DNA of 64,000 nt, from NCBI RefSeq assembly GCF_026340305.1, contig NZ_JAPEPI010000001.1, positions 930,001 to 994,000 of the forward strand, read 5' to 3'. The notes beneath the pieces were generated by a model. The model ran no database searches. It had not been told where the DNA came from and saw only the letters and a list, made by a program, of their open reading frames with translations. A program made the position numbers and the translations under genes. Origin of the DNA: Streptomyces sp. NBC_01381 (GTDB taxonomy: Bacteria; Actinomycetota; Actinomycetes; Streptomycetales; Streptomycetaceae). Below, piece by piece: positions 1 through 8,011 of this stretch; positions within the stretch are counted from its first letter, which is position 1; every line of letters starts with the position of its first letter.

Positions 1-450
1 TTCCTCGGCGAGGACCCCGTGGATCACCTCGGGCCGGTGGTTGAGCCTTCGATCGCGTACGACGTCCCAGAGCGAGCCCGCGGCGCCCGCCTTCTCGTCA
101 CGCGCTCCGTAGACGACCCGGTCGACGCGCGACTGCACGAGCGCGCCCGCGCACATGGTGCAGGGCTCCAGGGTCACGACGAGCGTGCAGCCGGTCAGCC
201 GCCACTCGCCCAGCGTCTCGGCCGCCCGGCGGATGGCGAGCACCTCCGCGTGCGCCGTGGGGTCGCCGGTCGCCTCGCGTTCGTTGTGGCCCGTCGCGAG
301 CACCGTCGTGCCGTCCGGGGACAGCACGACGGCGCCGACGGGCACGTCGCCGCCCCGGACGGCCAGTTCGGCCTCGGCCAGGGCGAGCCGCATGGGCGCC
401 CGCCAGCGGTCGCGTACGGGGTCGGGTGTCTGGTCGGTCTGGTCGGTCAC
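1..450 (-). CDS. tadA: tRNA-specific adenosine deaminase (partial, 3' end outside window)
   Basis: Deaminates adenosine to inosine at the wobble position of tRNA-Arg(ACG) in the cytoplasm. About 150 codons are visible from a GTG start at 450. The zinc-dependent deaminase signatures are both present: HAE at residues 67-69 (zinc ligand plus proton shuttle Glu) and PCTMC at 96-100 (two Cys zinc ligands). An internal ATG at codon 20 (MRLALAEAELA) is an alternative start. It lies directly downstream of the acidic partner gene ending at 460, a 9 bp gap, so the two are probably co-transcribed. The C-terminus runs off the left edge. Confidence 0.93.
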   Translation of the reverse strand, partial: MTDQTDQTPDPVRDRWRAPMRLALAEAELAVRGGDVPVGAVVLSPDGTTVLATGHNEREATGDPTAHAEVLAIRRAAETLGEWRLTGCTLVVTLEPCTMCAGALVQSRVDRVVYGARDEKAGAAGSLWDVVRDRRLNHRPEVIHGVLAEE

Positions 451-459
451 ACCGGGAAC

Positions 460-1053
460 CTAGCGGACGGTCTCCAGCACCTCCGCCGCCCCGAGGATCT
501 CGGCGATGTCGTTGAGCGCGTCACCGGCCTCCAGAGCGAGCAGCTCCTTCTCCGGTACGCCGAGGTCGGTCAGGAGCTCCGTGTCGCCGAGCGGCCCCGC
601 GGGCACGGCGTCGCCGCCGGAGCCCTCGGCGTCGTCATCGTCGCCGTCGGATCCCGCGCCGGCCTCGGACGCGGCGGGTTCGCCGTCCTCCGTGCCGTCG
701 AGGTCGAGGGCGTCCAGGTCGACGTCCGGATCGTCGGCGCCCGGCTCACGGCCGAGCATCTCGTCGGTGAGCAGGATCTCTCCGTACGAACTGCGGGCGG
801 CCGCGGCCGCGTCCGAGACGTAGATACGAGGGTCCTCCTCACCGTCCACGCGGACGACGCCGAACCACGCGTCTTCCTGTTCGATGAAAACGAGCACTGT
901 GTCGTCGTCGTATTCGGCCGTGGCTTCACGGGCCAGGTCGGCCAGATCCGCCAGGGTCTCCACATCGTCGAGCTCCGTGTCGCTCGCTTCCCACCCGTCT
1001 TCGGTGCGCGCGAGCAGTGCGGCGAAGTACACCGTGACTCTCCCACTGGTCAT
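460..1053 (-). CDS. tRNA adenosine deaminase-associated acidic protein
   Basis: 197 aa, cytoplasmic, no signal peptide or membrane segment. The N-terminal ~95 residues look like a folded domain (VYFAALLARTEDGWEASDTE onward). A very acidic low-complexity stretch (Asp/Glu/Gly/Ser) follows at about 100-150, then a compact C-terminal segment rich in Leu, Glu and Ala. In actinomycetes a protein of this kind is regularly encoded immediately upstream of tadA, which is the basis for the name; its biochemical role is not established. It ends 9 bp before the tadA start. The ATG at 1053 was taken as start; the GTG six codons further in (VYFAAL) is possible. Confidence 0.75.
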   Translation of the reverse strand: MTSGRVTVYFAALLARTEDGWEASDTELDDVETLADLADLAREATAEYDDDTVLVFIEQEDAWFGVVRVDGEEDPRIYVSDAAAAARSSYGEILLTDEMLGREPGADDPDVDLDALDLDGTEDGEPAASEAGAGSDGDDDDAEGSGGDAVPAGPLGDTELLTDLGVPEKELLALEAGDALNDIAEILGAAEVLETVR

Positions 1054-1233
1054 AGACAGTGCCGGTTGACGGTTTGGGTGTCCCCCCGGCGAGTTCGGGG
1101 AGCGGGGGAGTGGTTCAAGCCCCGCCCACTCGGAATCGTGGCAGAAACCACGGCCTAAGGAGAGGTCTTCCGCCCGCTGTGTCCGCGTCGCGTTTCACGG
1201 ACGGCTCCCCGTTGCCTGCCTGAGAGGTGGTCG

Positions 1234-1446
1234 CTACCAGCGGAACGTGCGCATACGCATCTGCTGACGCATCCGTGCCGCCCGGGCGCGGCGCGGCTTC
1301 ACACGGTCACGCAGTTCGCGCGCCTCGGCCAGTTCGCTGAGGAACTGGGCGCGCCGGCGCCGGCGCTCGGCCTCGGTGTCGAGGTCGCTCTCGTGGGCGC
1401 CGCGCGGCGCCGCGTCGGCCGCGCGCTCCGGCTCTTGCTCCGCCAT
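1234..1446 (-). CDS. small conserved basic protein, unknown function
   Basis: 70 aa, starting [11 protein letters not shown] and ending QMRMRTFRW. The second half is Arg-rich and probably helical ([20 protein letters not shown]), with a C-terminal cluster of Arg and Met. No domain is recognised. It is divergent from upp, whose start is 120 bp away, so the two may share a promoter region. The frame has strong GC3 and lies outside the upp coding region, which supports it as real. No function is inferred. Confidence 0.55.
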   Translation of the reverse strand: MAEQEPERAADAAPRGAHESDLDTEAERRRRRAQFLSELAEARELRDRVKPRRARAARMRQQMRMRTFRW

Positions 1447-1566
1447 AGGCCACACCACCCCAGGTCGTACGTCCACTTTCCCCCGGATGGCGGGTTTGAT
1501 GCCACCGCGAGGCAGTCGGAGCGCGAGGGAGTCCGGGCGGTCCGGGGCGCGGTTACTGTTGAGGGC

Positions 1567-2202
1567 ATGCGGATCCACGTCGTCGACCACCCGCTGGTGG
1601 CGCACAAACTCACCACGCTGCGCGACAAGCGCACCGACTCCCCGACCTTCCGGCGCCTCGCCGACGAGCTGGTCACCCTGCTCGCGTACGAGGCCACCAG
1701 GGACGTGCGCACCGAGCAGGTCGACATCGAGACCCCGGTCACGCCGACGACGGGCGTCAAGCTGTCCCACCCGCGCCCCCTGGTCGTGCCGATCCTGCGC
1801 GCGGGGCTCGGCATGCTGGACGGCATGGTGCGGCTGCTTCCGACCGCCGAGGTGGGCTTCCTCGGGATGATCCGCGACGAGGAGACGCTGCAGGCGTCGA
1901 CGTACGCGACGCGGATGCCGGAGGACCTCTCGGGCCGCCAGGTCTATGTCCTCGACCCGATGCTGGCCACCGGCGGCACGCTCGTCGCGGCCATCCAGGA
2001 GCTGATCAAGCGCGGTGCGGACGATGTGACCGCCGTGGTGCTCCTGGCCGCGCCGGAGGGCGTCGAGGTCATGGAGCGCGAGCTCGCGGGCACGCCGGTG
2101 ACGGTCGTGACGGCGTCGGTCGACGAGCGGCTCAACGAGAACGGGTACATCGTGCCGGGGCTCGGCGACGCCGGGGACCGGATGTACGGGACCGCGGAGT
2201 AG
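1567..2202 (+). CDS. upp: uracil phosphoribosyltransferase
   Basis: Converts uracil and PRPP to UMP in pyrimidine salvage. 211 aa, the usual length of the family, starting at the ATG in GAGGGCATGCGG. The PRPP-binding loop [10 protein letters not shown] is at 129-138 and the C-terminal uracil-binding region ends [16 protein letters not shown]. The conserved segment [12 protein letters not shown] is at about 73-84. A longer frame is open upstream, but homology begins at [10 protein letters not shown]. Monocistronic: the LytR_C gene converges on it 19 bp downstream. Confidence 0.97.
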   Translation: MRIHVVDHPLVAHKLTTLRDKRTDSPTFRRLADELVTLLAYEATRDVRTEQVDIETPVTPTTGVKLSHPRPLVVPILRAGLGMLDGMVRLLPTAEVGFLGMIRDEETLQASTYATRMPEDLSGRQVYVLDPMLATGGTLVAAIQELIKRGADDVTAVVLLAAPEGVEVMERELAGTPVTVVTASVDERLNENGYIVPGLGDAGDRMYGTAE

Positions 2203-2221
2203 CGCTCAGTAGTCGTAGCGC

Positions 2222-2869
2222 TCAGCAGTTCTTCTTGCCGCTGGACGTCGAGGGCGTCGGCTTGGGCTTGGCGAGTACCGCCAGGGCCTTGTCGGCGTCC
2301 TCTTTCTTTGCCAAATCCTTGAACTGCGTGCCCAGGATGAGGTCGACCTCGCCGCTCTTGCGGGCGTCCGTGCGCTGCTCGGTGCCGGCGAGCTGGGTGC
2401 CGAGTACGGGGATCGCGGTGTCCGTGGCGGCCTTGGCGCCGAGCAGTATCCCGGTGCCCTTGACCTTCTTGTCGAACTCCTTCGTCGCGTTGCCCACCTT
2501 GCCGATGGCGAAGCCGCGCTTCTTCAGCTCGGCCGCGGTGTTCTTGGCGAGGCCGCCGCGGGGCGTGGCGTTGAAGACGTTGACCTTGATCTGGCCCGGT
2601 TTGGGCAGCGGCTTCGGCGCGGGTGCCTTGGCCGAGGGGGCCGCCTTGGGGTCGCAGCCGGCTCGCGGGCCCGCGGCGGTGGCCTTGTCGCCGCCCGTGA
2701 AGACGTCGATGAGCTGCAGGGTTCCCCAGCCGACCAGACCGGCGGCGACGACGGACGCGACGACCGCGAGCACGATCCTGCGGGGGCCGCGGTTCCGGCG
2801 CATACGCGGATATTTGGCCCCCGTGATGCGGTACTTGCCGCCCATGCCGGGGGGAGTGAGCATGCTCAT
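2222..2869 (-). CDS. LytR C-terminal domain membrane protein
   Basis: 215 aa from ATG 2869 (MSMLTPPGMGGKYRITG). A basic cytoplasmic N-terminus is followed by one membrane helix at about 31-53, then an extracytoplasmic Pro/Ala/Lys linker. A LytR_C-type domain follows at about 95-190 (IKVNVFNATPRGGLAKNTAA, then KRGFAIGKVGN). Such domains occur alone or after LytR-CpsA-Psr catalytic domains in cell-envelope proteins; here the catalytic domain is absent. It converges with upp. The frame is open to 2935, but the internal ATG gives the expected short basic leader before the helix. Confidence 0.8.
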   Translation of the reverse strand: MSMLTPPGMGGKYRITGAKYPRMRRNRGPRRIVLAVVASVVAAGLVGWGTLQLIDVFTGGDKATAAGPRAGCDPKAAPSAKAPAPKPLPKPGQIKVNVFNATPRGGLAKNTAAELKKRGFAIGKVGNATKEFDKKVKGTGILLGAKAATDTAIPVLGTQLAGTEQRTDARKSGEVDLILGTQFKDLAKKEDADKALAVLAKPKPTPSTSSGKKNC

Positions 2870-2981
2870 GGGCGCAGCGTAGTGCGGTAACGCCGTGATG
2901 CCTACTAAATGATCATTGCCTCGGGCGCAGTCCAACCCGAAAGGGCCAATAGGGGACTGCCGCGGGCCCCGGCCCTGGGGC

Positions 2982-3278
2982 TCAGCCCAGTTCGAGGACG
3001 CGGGCGTGCAGCACCTGGCGCTGCTGGAGCGCCGCGCGGACCGCGCGGTGCAGCCCGTCTTCCAGGTAGAGGTCGCCCTGCCACTTCACCACGTGCGCGA
3101 AGAGGTCGCCGTAGAACGTCGAGTCCTCCGCGAGGAGCGTCTCGAGGTCCAGCTGGCCCTTGGTCGTCACGAGCTGATCGAGGCGGACCGGGCGCGGTGC
3201 GACGTCCGCCCACTGCCGGGTGCTTTCCCGGCCGTGGTCGGGGTACGGCCGGCCGTTTCCGATGCGCTTGAAGATCAC
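2982..3278 (-). CDS. conserved 98-aa protein with ParB/sulfiredoxin-like motif
   Basis: 98 aa starting MIFKRIGNGRPYPDHG. The C-terminal half contains WQGDLYLEDGLHRAVRAALQ, resembling the DG-x-HR nucleotide-binding motif of ParB-N/sulfiredoxin-like folds. The N-terminal part (PRPVRLDQLVTTKGQLDLE) resembles the beta strand and 'vxl.qL' start of such folds. No HTH is visible. It is divergent from the HerA-like ATPase gene (start 3399), with 120 bp between them. The fold assignment is an inference from motif only. Confidence 0.6.
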   Translation of the reverse strand: MIFKRIGNGRPYPDHGRESTRQWADVAPRPVRLDQLVTTKGQLDLETLLAEDSTFYGDLFAHVVKWQGDLYLEDGLHRAVRAALQQRQVLHARVLELG

Positions 3279-3398
3279 ACGGAAAGCCTACCGGTCAAGG
3301 CTCTCCGGGCGCAGCCATGGAGACGGAGTGCGACGCTGGGAAAAACCGCAGGAAACCGGCGCAAACCGGGAACACTCAAGCCGGGAACAGGGGCCGAA

Positions 3399-5036
3399 GT
3401 GAGCGACAGCAAGCCGATGCCGTCCACGACGGGGGTCACAAACCCCTCTAACGTGTCTTCGCCTGTCACGGGGGTGACGGCCGGAACGGGGGCTTCCGGT
3501 GAGGCTTCCGGCGGGGCGTCCGGCGGGGCGTCCGGCGGGGCTTCGGGCGGCGCTCTGGCTCAGGAAGCGCTGGAGATCGTCTCCGGGTACGCCTTCGCCG
3601 GGCCCGCGCTCGATCTGGGCGCGCTCCTGTGGGACGGGCAGTGCCTGGCCGACGCGCAGATCCGTATCCCGCTGTCGATGCTCAACCGGCACGGGCTCGT
3701 CGCTGGCGCCACCGGCACCGGCAAGACCAAGACCCTCCAGCTCATCGCCGAGCAGCTGGCCGCGCAGGGCGTTCCGGTGTTCCTCGCCGACATCAAGGGC
3801 GACGTGTCGGGGATCTCGGCGCCCGGCGAGGGCGGCGGGAAGGTCGCCGAGCGGGCGCGGGAAGTGGGGCAGACGTGGGAGGCGACGGCCTTTCCGAGCG
3901 AGTTCTACGCGCTCGGCGGGATCGGCGCCGGCATCCCGGTGCGCTCCACGATCACGAGCTTCGGTCCAGTGCTCCTGTCGAAGGTGCTCCAGCTCAACCG
4001 GACCCAGGAGCAGTCGCTCGGGCTGATCTTCCACTACGCCGACCAGAAGGGCCTCGAACTCGTCGATCTGAAGGATCTGCGGGCCGTGGTCACCTTCCTG
4101 ACCTCTGACGAGGGCAAGCCGGAGCTGAAGGGCATCGGCGGCCTTTCGACGGTGACGGCCGGGGTCATCCTCCGGGCGCTGACCGCGTTCGAGGCGCAGG
4201 GCATGGGCGAGTTCTTCGGGGAGCCGGAGTTCGACACGAGCGAGTTCCTGCGGGTGGCGGAGGACGGGCGCGGCATCGTGTCGGTCCTCGAACTGCCCGC
4301 CGTACAGGACAAGCCGCAGCTGTTCTCGACGTTCCTGATGTGGCTTCTCGCCGATCTCTACAACGACCTGCCGGAAGTGGGCGACGTCGAGAAGCCGAAG
4401 CTCGTCTTCTTCTTCGACGAGGCGCATCTGCTGTTCAACGGGGCCTCCAAGGCGTTCCTGGAGTCGATCACCCAGACGGTGCGGCTGATCCGGTCGAAGG
4501 GGGTGGGCGTCTTCTTCGTCACCCAGACCCCGAAGGACGTGCCCGGCGATGTCCTCGCCCAGCTGGGCAATCGCGTCCAGCACGCGCTGCGGGCGTTCAC
4601 GCCGGACGACCAGAAGGCGTTGAAGGCGACGGTGCGGACGTTCCCGAATTCGGCGTACGACCTTGAGGAGACGCTGACTTCGATGGGGACGGGAGAGGCG
4701 GTGATCACCGTGATGAGCGAGAAGGGCGCGCCCACGCCGGTGGCGGTGACGCGGCTGCGGGCGCCGGAGTCGTTGATGGGTCCGGTGGCCGCGGAGACGC
4801 TGGCGGCGGCGGTGAAAGGGTCTTCGCTGTACGGGCGGTATGCGGAGGCGGTGGACCGGGAGTCGGCGTTCGAGCGGTTGGCTGCGAGGCCGGCGAAGAA
4901 GGAGTCCGGGGGCGGGGGTGTAGTGGGCCAGGTCGCCGGAAGCGGGATGTTCAAGTCCCTGGCGCGATCGCTGGGGACACAGCTCGGCAGAGAAATCTCC
5001 CGCTCACTCTTCGGCACGGCGAAACGCCGGCGCTGA
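3399..5036 (+). CDS. HerA-like ATPase / DUF853 helicase-like protein
   Basis: 545 aa from GTG 3399 (VSDSKPMPST); ATG 3417 is an alternative. A Gly/Ala/Ser repeat (GGAS units) at about 35-52 precedes a P-loop ATPase core: Walker A GATGTGKT at 103-110, Walker B KLVFFFDEAHLL around 320, and FVTQTPKDVP resembling sensor/arginine-finger motifs of the FtsK-HerA superfamily. The basic C-terminus ends GTAKRRR. The family (DUF853, 'helicase HerA-like') is cytoplasmic with an unproven DNA-pumping or helicase role. The N-terminal repeat is encoded by a GGCGGGGCGTCC tandem repeat at about 3510-3550. Confidence 0.85.
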   Translation: MSDSKPMPSTTGVTNPSNVSSPVTGVTAGTGASGEASGGASGGASGGASGGALAQEALEIVSGYAFAGPALDLGALLWDGQCLADAQIRIPLSMLNRHGLVAGATGTGKTKTLQLIAEQLAAQGVPVFLADIKGDVSGISAPGEGGGKVAERAREVGQTWEATAFPSEFYALGGIGAGIPVRSTITSFGPVLLSKVLQLNRTQEQSLGLIFHYADQKGLELVDLKDLRAVVTFLTSDEGKPELKGIGGLSTVTAGVILRALTAFEAQGMGEFFGEPEFDTSEFLRVAEDGRGIVSVLELPAVQDKPQLFSTFLMWLLADLYNDLPEVGDVEKPKLVFFFDEAHLLFNGASKAFLESITQTVRLIRSKGVGVFFVTQTPKDVPGDVLAQLGNRVQHALRAFTPDDQKALKATVRTFPNSAYDLEETLTSMGTGEAVITVMSEKGAPTPVAVTRLRAPESLMGPVAAETLAAAVKGSSLYGRYAEAVDRESAFERLAARPAKKESGGGGVVGQVAGSGMFKSLARSLGTQLGREISRSLFGTAKRRR

Positions 5037-5090
5037 TCCGGGCGTGGACGCCTTTTGTCCGATGTGCCTTTGTGCGCCGCGCCCCCTCGT

Positions 5091-5144
5091 CCCGCCCACC
5101 CACCCGACCGATCACCCTGCGGGGCAATCGGGTGGGTGGGCGGG
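5091..5144. repeat. 17-bp inverted repeat; dispersed intergenic repeat, probable terminator
   Basis: A perfect 17-bp stem pairs 5091-5107 with 5128-5144 around a 20-nt loop. It lies between the convergent HerA-like ATPase and HhH-GPD genes and is a good bidirectional terminator. The right arm and its flank (GGGCAATCGGGTGGGTGGGC) recur word for word in the dnaX-purD gap at about 27212-27240, so it belongs to a dispersed family. Confidence 0.7.
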
Positions 5145-5188
5145 AAAGGCTTCTTCGTGGAGGCGAGGCCGCAGGGTGCCGGACCGCG

Positions 5189-5773
5189 TTACTTGCCGGA
5201 GGCCTTCGCCGCGGCCTTGAGCTGCTGCTTGTGGGTGCGGACCTTCTGGAGGGACTCCGGGCCCGTGATGTCCGCGACCGAGCGGTACGCGTCCGCCTCG
5301 CCGTAGGCGCCCGCCGCCTCCCGCCAGCCGGCAGGACGTACGCCCAACTGCTTGCCCAGCAGGGCGAGGAAGATCTGTGCCTTCTGCTTCCCGAAGCCGG
5401 GGAGTTCGTTCAGGCGCTTGAGGAGGTCCTTGCCGTTCGCGGCGCCCTCCCACACGGCGGTGGCCTCACCGTCGTAGTGATCCACCAGGTACTGGCACAG
5501 CTGCTGGATCCGCTTGGCCATCGACCCGGGATAGCGATGCACCGCAGGCTTGGCGGAGAGCAGCTCGGCGAACGCCTCGGGGTCGTACGCCGCGATCTCG
5601 TGCGCGTCCAGATCATCGGCACCGAGCCGCTGCGCGATCGTGTACGGGCCCGAGAACGCCCACTCCATGGGCACCTGCTGGTCGAGCAGCATGCCGACGA
5701 GCGCCGCCAGCGGACTGCGCCCGAGCAGCTCGTCCGCGTCCGGCTGCTGGGCAAGGTGAAGGGTCACGTCCAT
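5189..5773 (-). CDS. HhH-GPD-type base excision DNA repair protein
   Basis: 194 aa from ATG 5773 (MDVTLHLAQQPDADELL). Contains a helix-hairpin-helix LNELPGFGKQKAQIFLALLG at about 120-140, preceded by helices typical of HhH-GPD glycosylases (PLAALVGMLLDQQVPMEWAF). The substrate base cannot be told from the sequence, and no Fe-S cysteine cluster of the Nth/MutY type is present. Neighbours do not suggest a partner. Converges on the HerA-like gene through the 5091-5144 hairpin. Confidence 0.85.
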   Translation of the reverse strand: MDVTLHLAQQPDADELLGRSPLAALVGMLLDQQVPMEWAFSGPYTIAQRLGADDLDAHEIAAYDPEAFAELLSAKPAVHRYPGSMAKRIQQLCQYLVDHYDGEATAVWEGAANGKDLLKRLNELPGFGKQKAQIFLALLGKQLGVRPAGWREAAGAYGEADAYRSVADITGPESLQKVRTHKQQLKAAAKASGK

Positions 5774-5846
5774 GAGCCGATGATCTCCCGCGGACGATGG
5801 CTCCGCACGCCGGCTCCCGCTGCGGCCCGCCGCCAGCTGCGTGATC

Positions 5847-5881
5847 GATCCCCCGGCGATCCCCCGGCGATCCCCCGGCGG
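5847..5881. repeat. short tandem repeat, GATCCCCCGGC x3
   Basis: Three consecutive copies of the 11-mer GATCCCCCGGC lie in the 132-bp gap between the DNA repair gene and the flotillin gene. Probably replication slippage; no regulatory role is apparent. Confidence 0.6.
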
Positions 5882-5905
5882 CGGGCCGCTGCTGTGCGGG
5901 GCGCG

Positions 5906-7105
5906 CTACTCGATCTCGACCGGGCCCTCGCTCTTGCCGCCGCCGTCCGCGTCCTGGCGCTGCGCGGGCGCACCCAAGTACCGCTTGAGGTCCACGGATT
6001 CAGCCGAGCCCGTGCCCGTCCCCGCCGGCGTCCCCAAGTTGTTCCGTACCGATTCCAGGATCGTCAGGCCCTGGCCGACGAGCCCGGCCGCGATCTCGCC
6101 GAGGCCGTCAGCCCCGTTCAGTACGTTGACGTTGGCGCCGGAGAGGCCCGTCGCCGCCTCCTTCACGATCAGCGGCAGCTGGTCGATCAGCATCCGGTCG
6201 AGCGCGACACGGTCGTACGACGCCGCCGCCTCCGCCTGGATCTTCATCCGCTCGGCCTCGGCGAGGGCAAGGACCCTGATGCGCTCGGCGTCCGCCTCCG
6301 CGGGCTTGACCACCTCGGCCACCAGCTGCTGCTGGCGCAACTGGGCGGCGCGCTCGGCCAGTTCGGTCCGGGCGTCGAGCACCTCCTGCTGGGCGTGCGC
6401 CTCCGCGAGGGGGCCCGCCTGGGCGGCCTTGGCCTGGGCGCGCTCGACCTCGGCGGAGTACTCGGCCTGCACGATCGCGGTCTGCCGCGCGTACTCGGCC
6501 TGGTTCCGCGCCGCCTCCTGCTCGGCCTCGGACGAGGCCTGGGTGGCCTGCGCCTGGGCGATCAGGGCCTGGCGCTGGATGGCGGCCTTGTGCGGGGCGG
6601 ACATCGCATCGATGTAGCCGGTGTCGCCGTCGTCGATCGACTGGATCTGCAGCGAGTCCACATGCAGACCGATCTTCGCCATCTCCGACTTCGAGGTGTC
6701 CAGGACCTCGATGGCCAGCTTCTGCCGCTCCGTGACGATCTCCTCGACGGTCATGGAGCCGATGATGGAGCGGAGATGACCGGCGAAGATACGCCCGGTC
6801 AGGACGGACATCTGCCCCTGGTCGGAGAGGAAGCGCTGCCCCGCGTTGACGATGCTCTCCGTGTCGTTGCCGACCTTGAACGCGATGACGGCGCGCACGC
6901 TGAGGGCGATGCCCTGCCGGGTCACGCAGTTCTCGACTACCTCCGCCTCGCACATCGACAGGGTCAGGAAGCGGGTCTTGCGGAAGACGGGCAGCACGAA
7001 CTTGCCATGCCCTGTCACCACACGGAACGGGGCGCCCCCGAGACCTCGCCTGCCACCCGAGATCAGCATCGCCTGGTCAGGGGCGGGAACGCGGTAACCG
7101 AACAT
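5906..7105 (-). CDS. SPFH/band 7 (flotillin-like) protein
   Basis: 399 aa from ATG 7105, preceded by a clear GAGGAGAG ribosome site. An N-terminal SPFH domain (about 1-180; VVTGHGKFVLPVFRKTRFLT and VTRQGIALSVRAVIAFKVGN) is followed by a long Ala/Glu/Gln coiled coil (about 190-310; AQATQASSEAEQEAARNQAE) and a C-terminal oligomerisation-like segment. This matches flotillins, which scaffold membrane microdomains and associate peripherally through the N-terminus. The upstream gene (start 7385) encodes a small NfeD-like OB-fold protein 13 bp away; flotillins and NfeD proteins are commonly paired. Confidence 0.88.
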   Translation of the reverse strand: MFGYRVPAPDQAMLISGGRRGLGGAPFRVVTGHGKFVLPVFRKTRFLTLSMCEAEVVENCVTRQGIALSVRAVIAFKVGNDTESIVNAGQRFLSDQGQMSVLTGRIFAGHLRSIIGSMTVEEIVTERQKLAIEVLDTSKSEMAKIGLHVDSLQIQSIDDGDTGYIDAMSAPHKAAIQRQALIAQAQATQASSEAEQEAARNQAEYARQTAIVQAEYSAEVERAQAKAAQAGPLAEAHAQQEVLDARTELAERAAQLRQQQLVAEVVKPAEADAERIRVLALAEAERMKIQAEAAASYDRVALDRMLIDQLPLIVKEAATGLSGANVNVLNGADGLGEIAAGLVGQGLTILESVRNNLGTPAGTGTGSAESVDLKRYLGAPAQRQDADGGGKSEGPVEIE

Positions 7106-7118
7106 GGATCGACTCTCC

Positions 7119-7385
7119 TCAACCTGCGTCGCCGGCACCGTCGCCGGTCAACGCGTCCAACGGGTCCAATGGATCAGCCCACTTGATGACATCGACCTGA
7201 CGGCTGCCCCGCGACTCGATCACGAGCACGGCGGCGCCGTGCGGCAGCGGCTCGTCGGACCAGGCGAGAAACGTCTCGGAACCCCCGCGGATCCGCACCA
7301 GGACCTCGCCGGGCCCCGCGGATCCGCGGGTGCCGATGACGAGTTCACCGGTACAACCGATCACAGCCTCATCCGGCGCCACCAT
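7119..7385 (-). CDS. small NfeD-like OB-fold protein, flotillin partner
   Basis: 88 aa from ATG 7385. The sequence IGCTGELVIGTRG, then GEVLVRIRGGSETFLAW, then GAAVLVIESRGSRQVDVIKW follows the beta-strand and glycine pattern of the soluble C-terminal OB-fold of NfeD proteins. The membrane and protease parts of NfeD are absent. It lies 13 bp upstream of the flotillin-like gene in the same direction and is very likely in an operon with it. Assignment is by pattern and context, not by a catalytic motif. Confidence 0.65.
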   Translation of the reverse strand: MVAPDEAVIGCTGELVIGTRGSAGPGEVLVRIRGGSETFLAWSDEPLPHGAAVLVIESRGSRQVDVIKWADPLDPLDALTGDGAGDAG

Positions 7386-7477
7386 TTCGCGGCCGCCTCC
7401 CCCATGTCATGCAGGCTCTGTTCGCCTCAGACTTTACGCGCCCGGTGTGCCTGCGGCCCATGTGCTTGCATACGTCG

Positions 7478-8011
7478 ATGAGTCCCGCCCAAGACCTTCG
7501 CATCCGTTCCCGTCACGCGTCCGACCTCGACGCCTGTGTGCGGGCCCTCGCCCAGGTGCACGCGCTCGACGGCTACCCGACCGACTGGCCGGAGCGGCCC
7601 GCCGACTGGCTGGCCACGCCCGGCCCCGTCGGGGCCTGGGTCGCCGAGCTCGACGGGCGGATCGCCGGGCACATCGTGCTCAGCCCCGGCGCGCCGGACG
7701 ACGTGGCGCCCGCGCTGTGGGGCAAGCGCGCGAGCGGGGAGGCGACTGCCGTGGTCAGCAGGCTCTTCGTCGCACCGGATGCCCGTGGGCACGGCATCGG
7801 GGCGCGGCTCCTGGAGCGCGTGGTGGCGGAGGCCGGGGAGCTGGGGCTCCATCCGGTCCTGGACGTCGTCGCGTCCGACACCTCGGCGACAGCGCTCTAC
7901 GAACGTACGGGCTGGCGCTTTCTCGGTACGGGTGAGCAGTGCTGGGGCCCGCAGCGGTGGGTCACGGTGCGGTGTTACGCGGCACCGGCTCCTGCCCCGT
8001 CCCCCAGCTGA
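7478..8011 (+). CDS. GNAT family N-acetyltransferase
   Basis: 177 aa from ATG 7478 (MSPAQDLRIRSRH); the frame is open to 7409 but homology begins here. The acetyl-CoA-binding motif A is clear: VVSRLFVAPDARGHGIGARL at about 90-109, followed by LDVVASDTSATALYERTGW. The substrate is unknown. No good ribosome site precedes the start, so it may be leaderless. Its 3' end overlaps the convergent LysR gene by 37 bp. Confidence 0.85.
   Translation: MSPAQDLRIRSRHASDLDACVRALAQVHALDGYPTDWPERPADWLATPGPVGAWVAELDGRIAGHIVLSPGAPDDVAPALWGKRASGEATAVVSRLFVAPDARGHGIGARLLERVVAEAGELGLHPVLDVVASDTSATALYERTGWRFLGTGEQCWGPQRWVTVRCYAAPAPAPSPS

Noticed and set aside
1054..1233. Possible serine tRNA between the tadA partner gene and the small basic protein
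   Set aside because: Some stem-like segments (GGTTCAAGCC) are present, but no acceptor stem or anticodon arm could be built.
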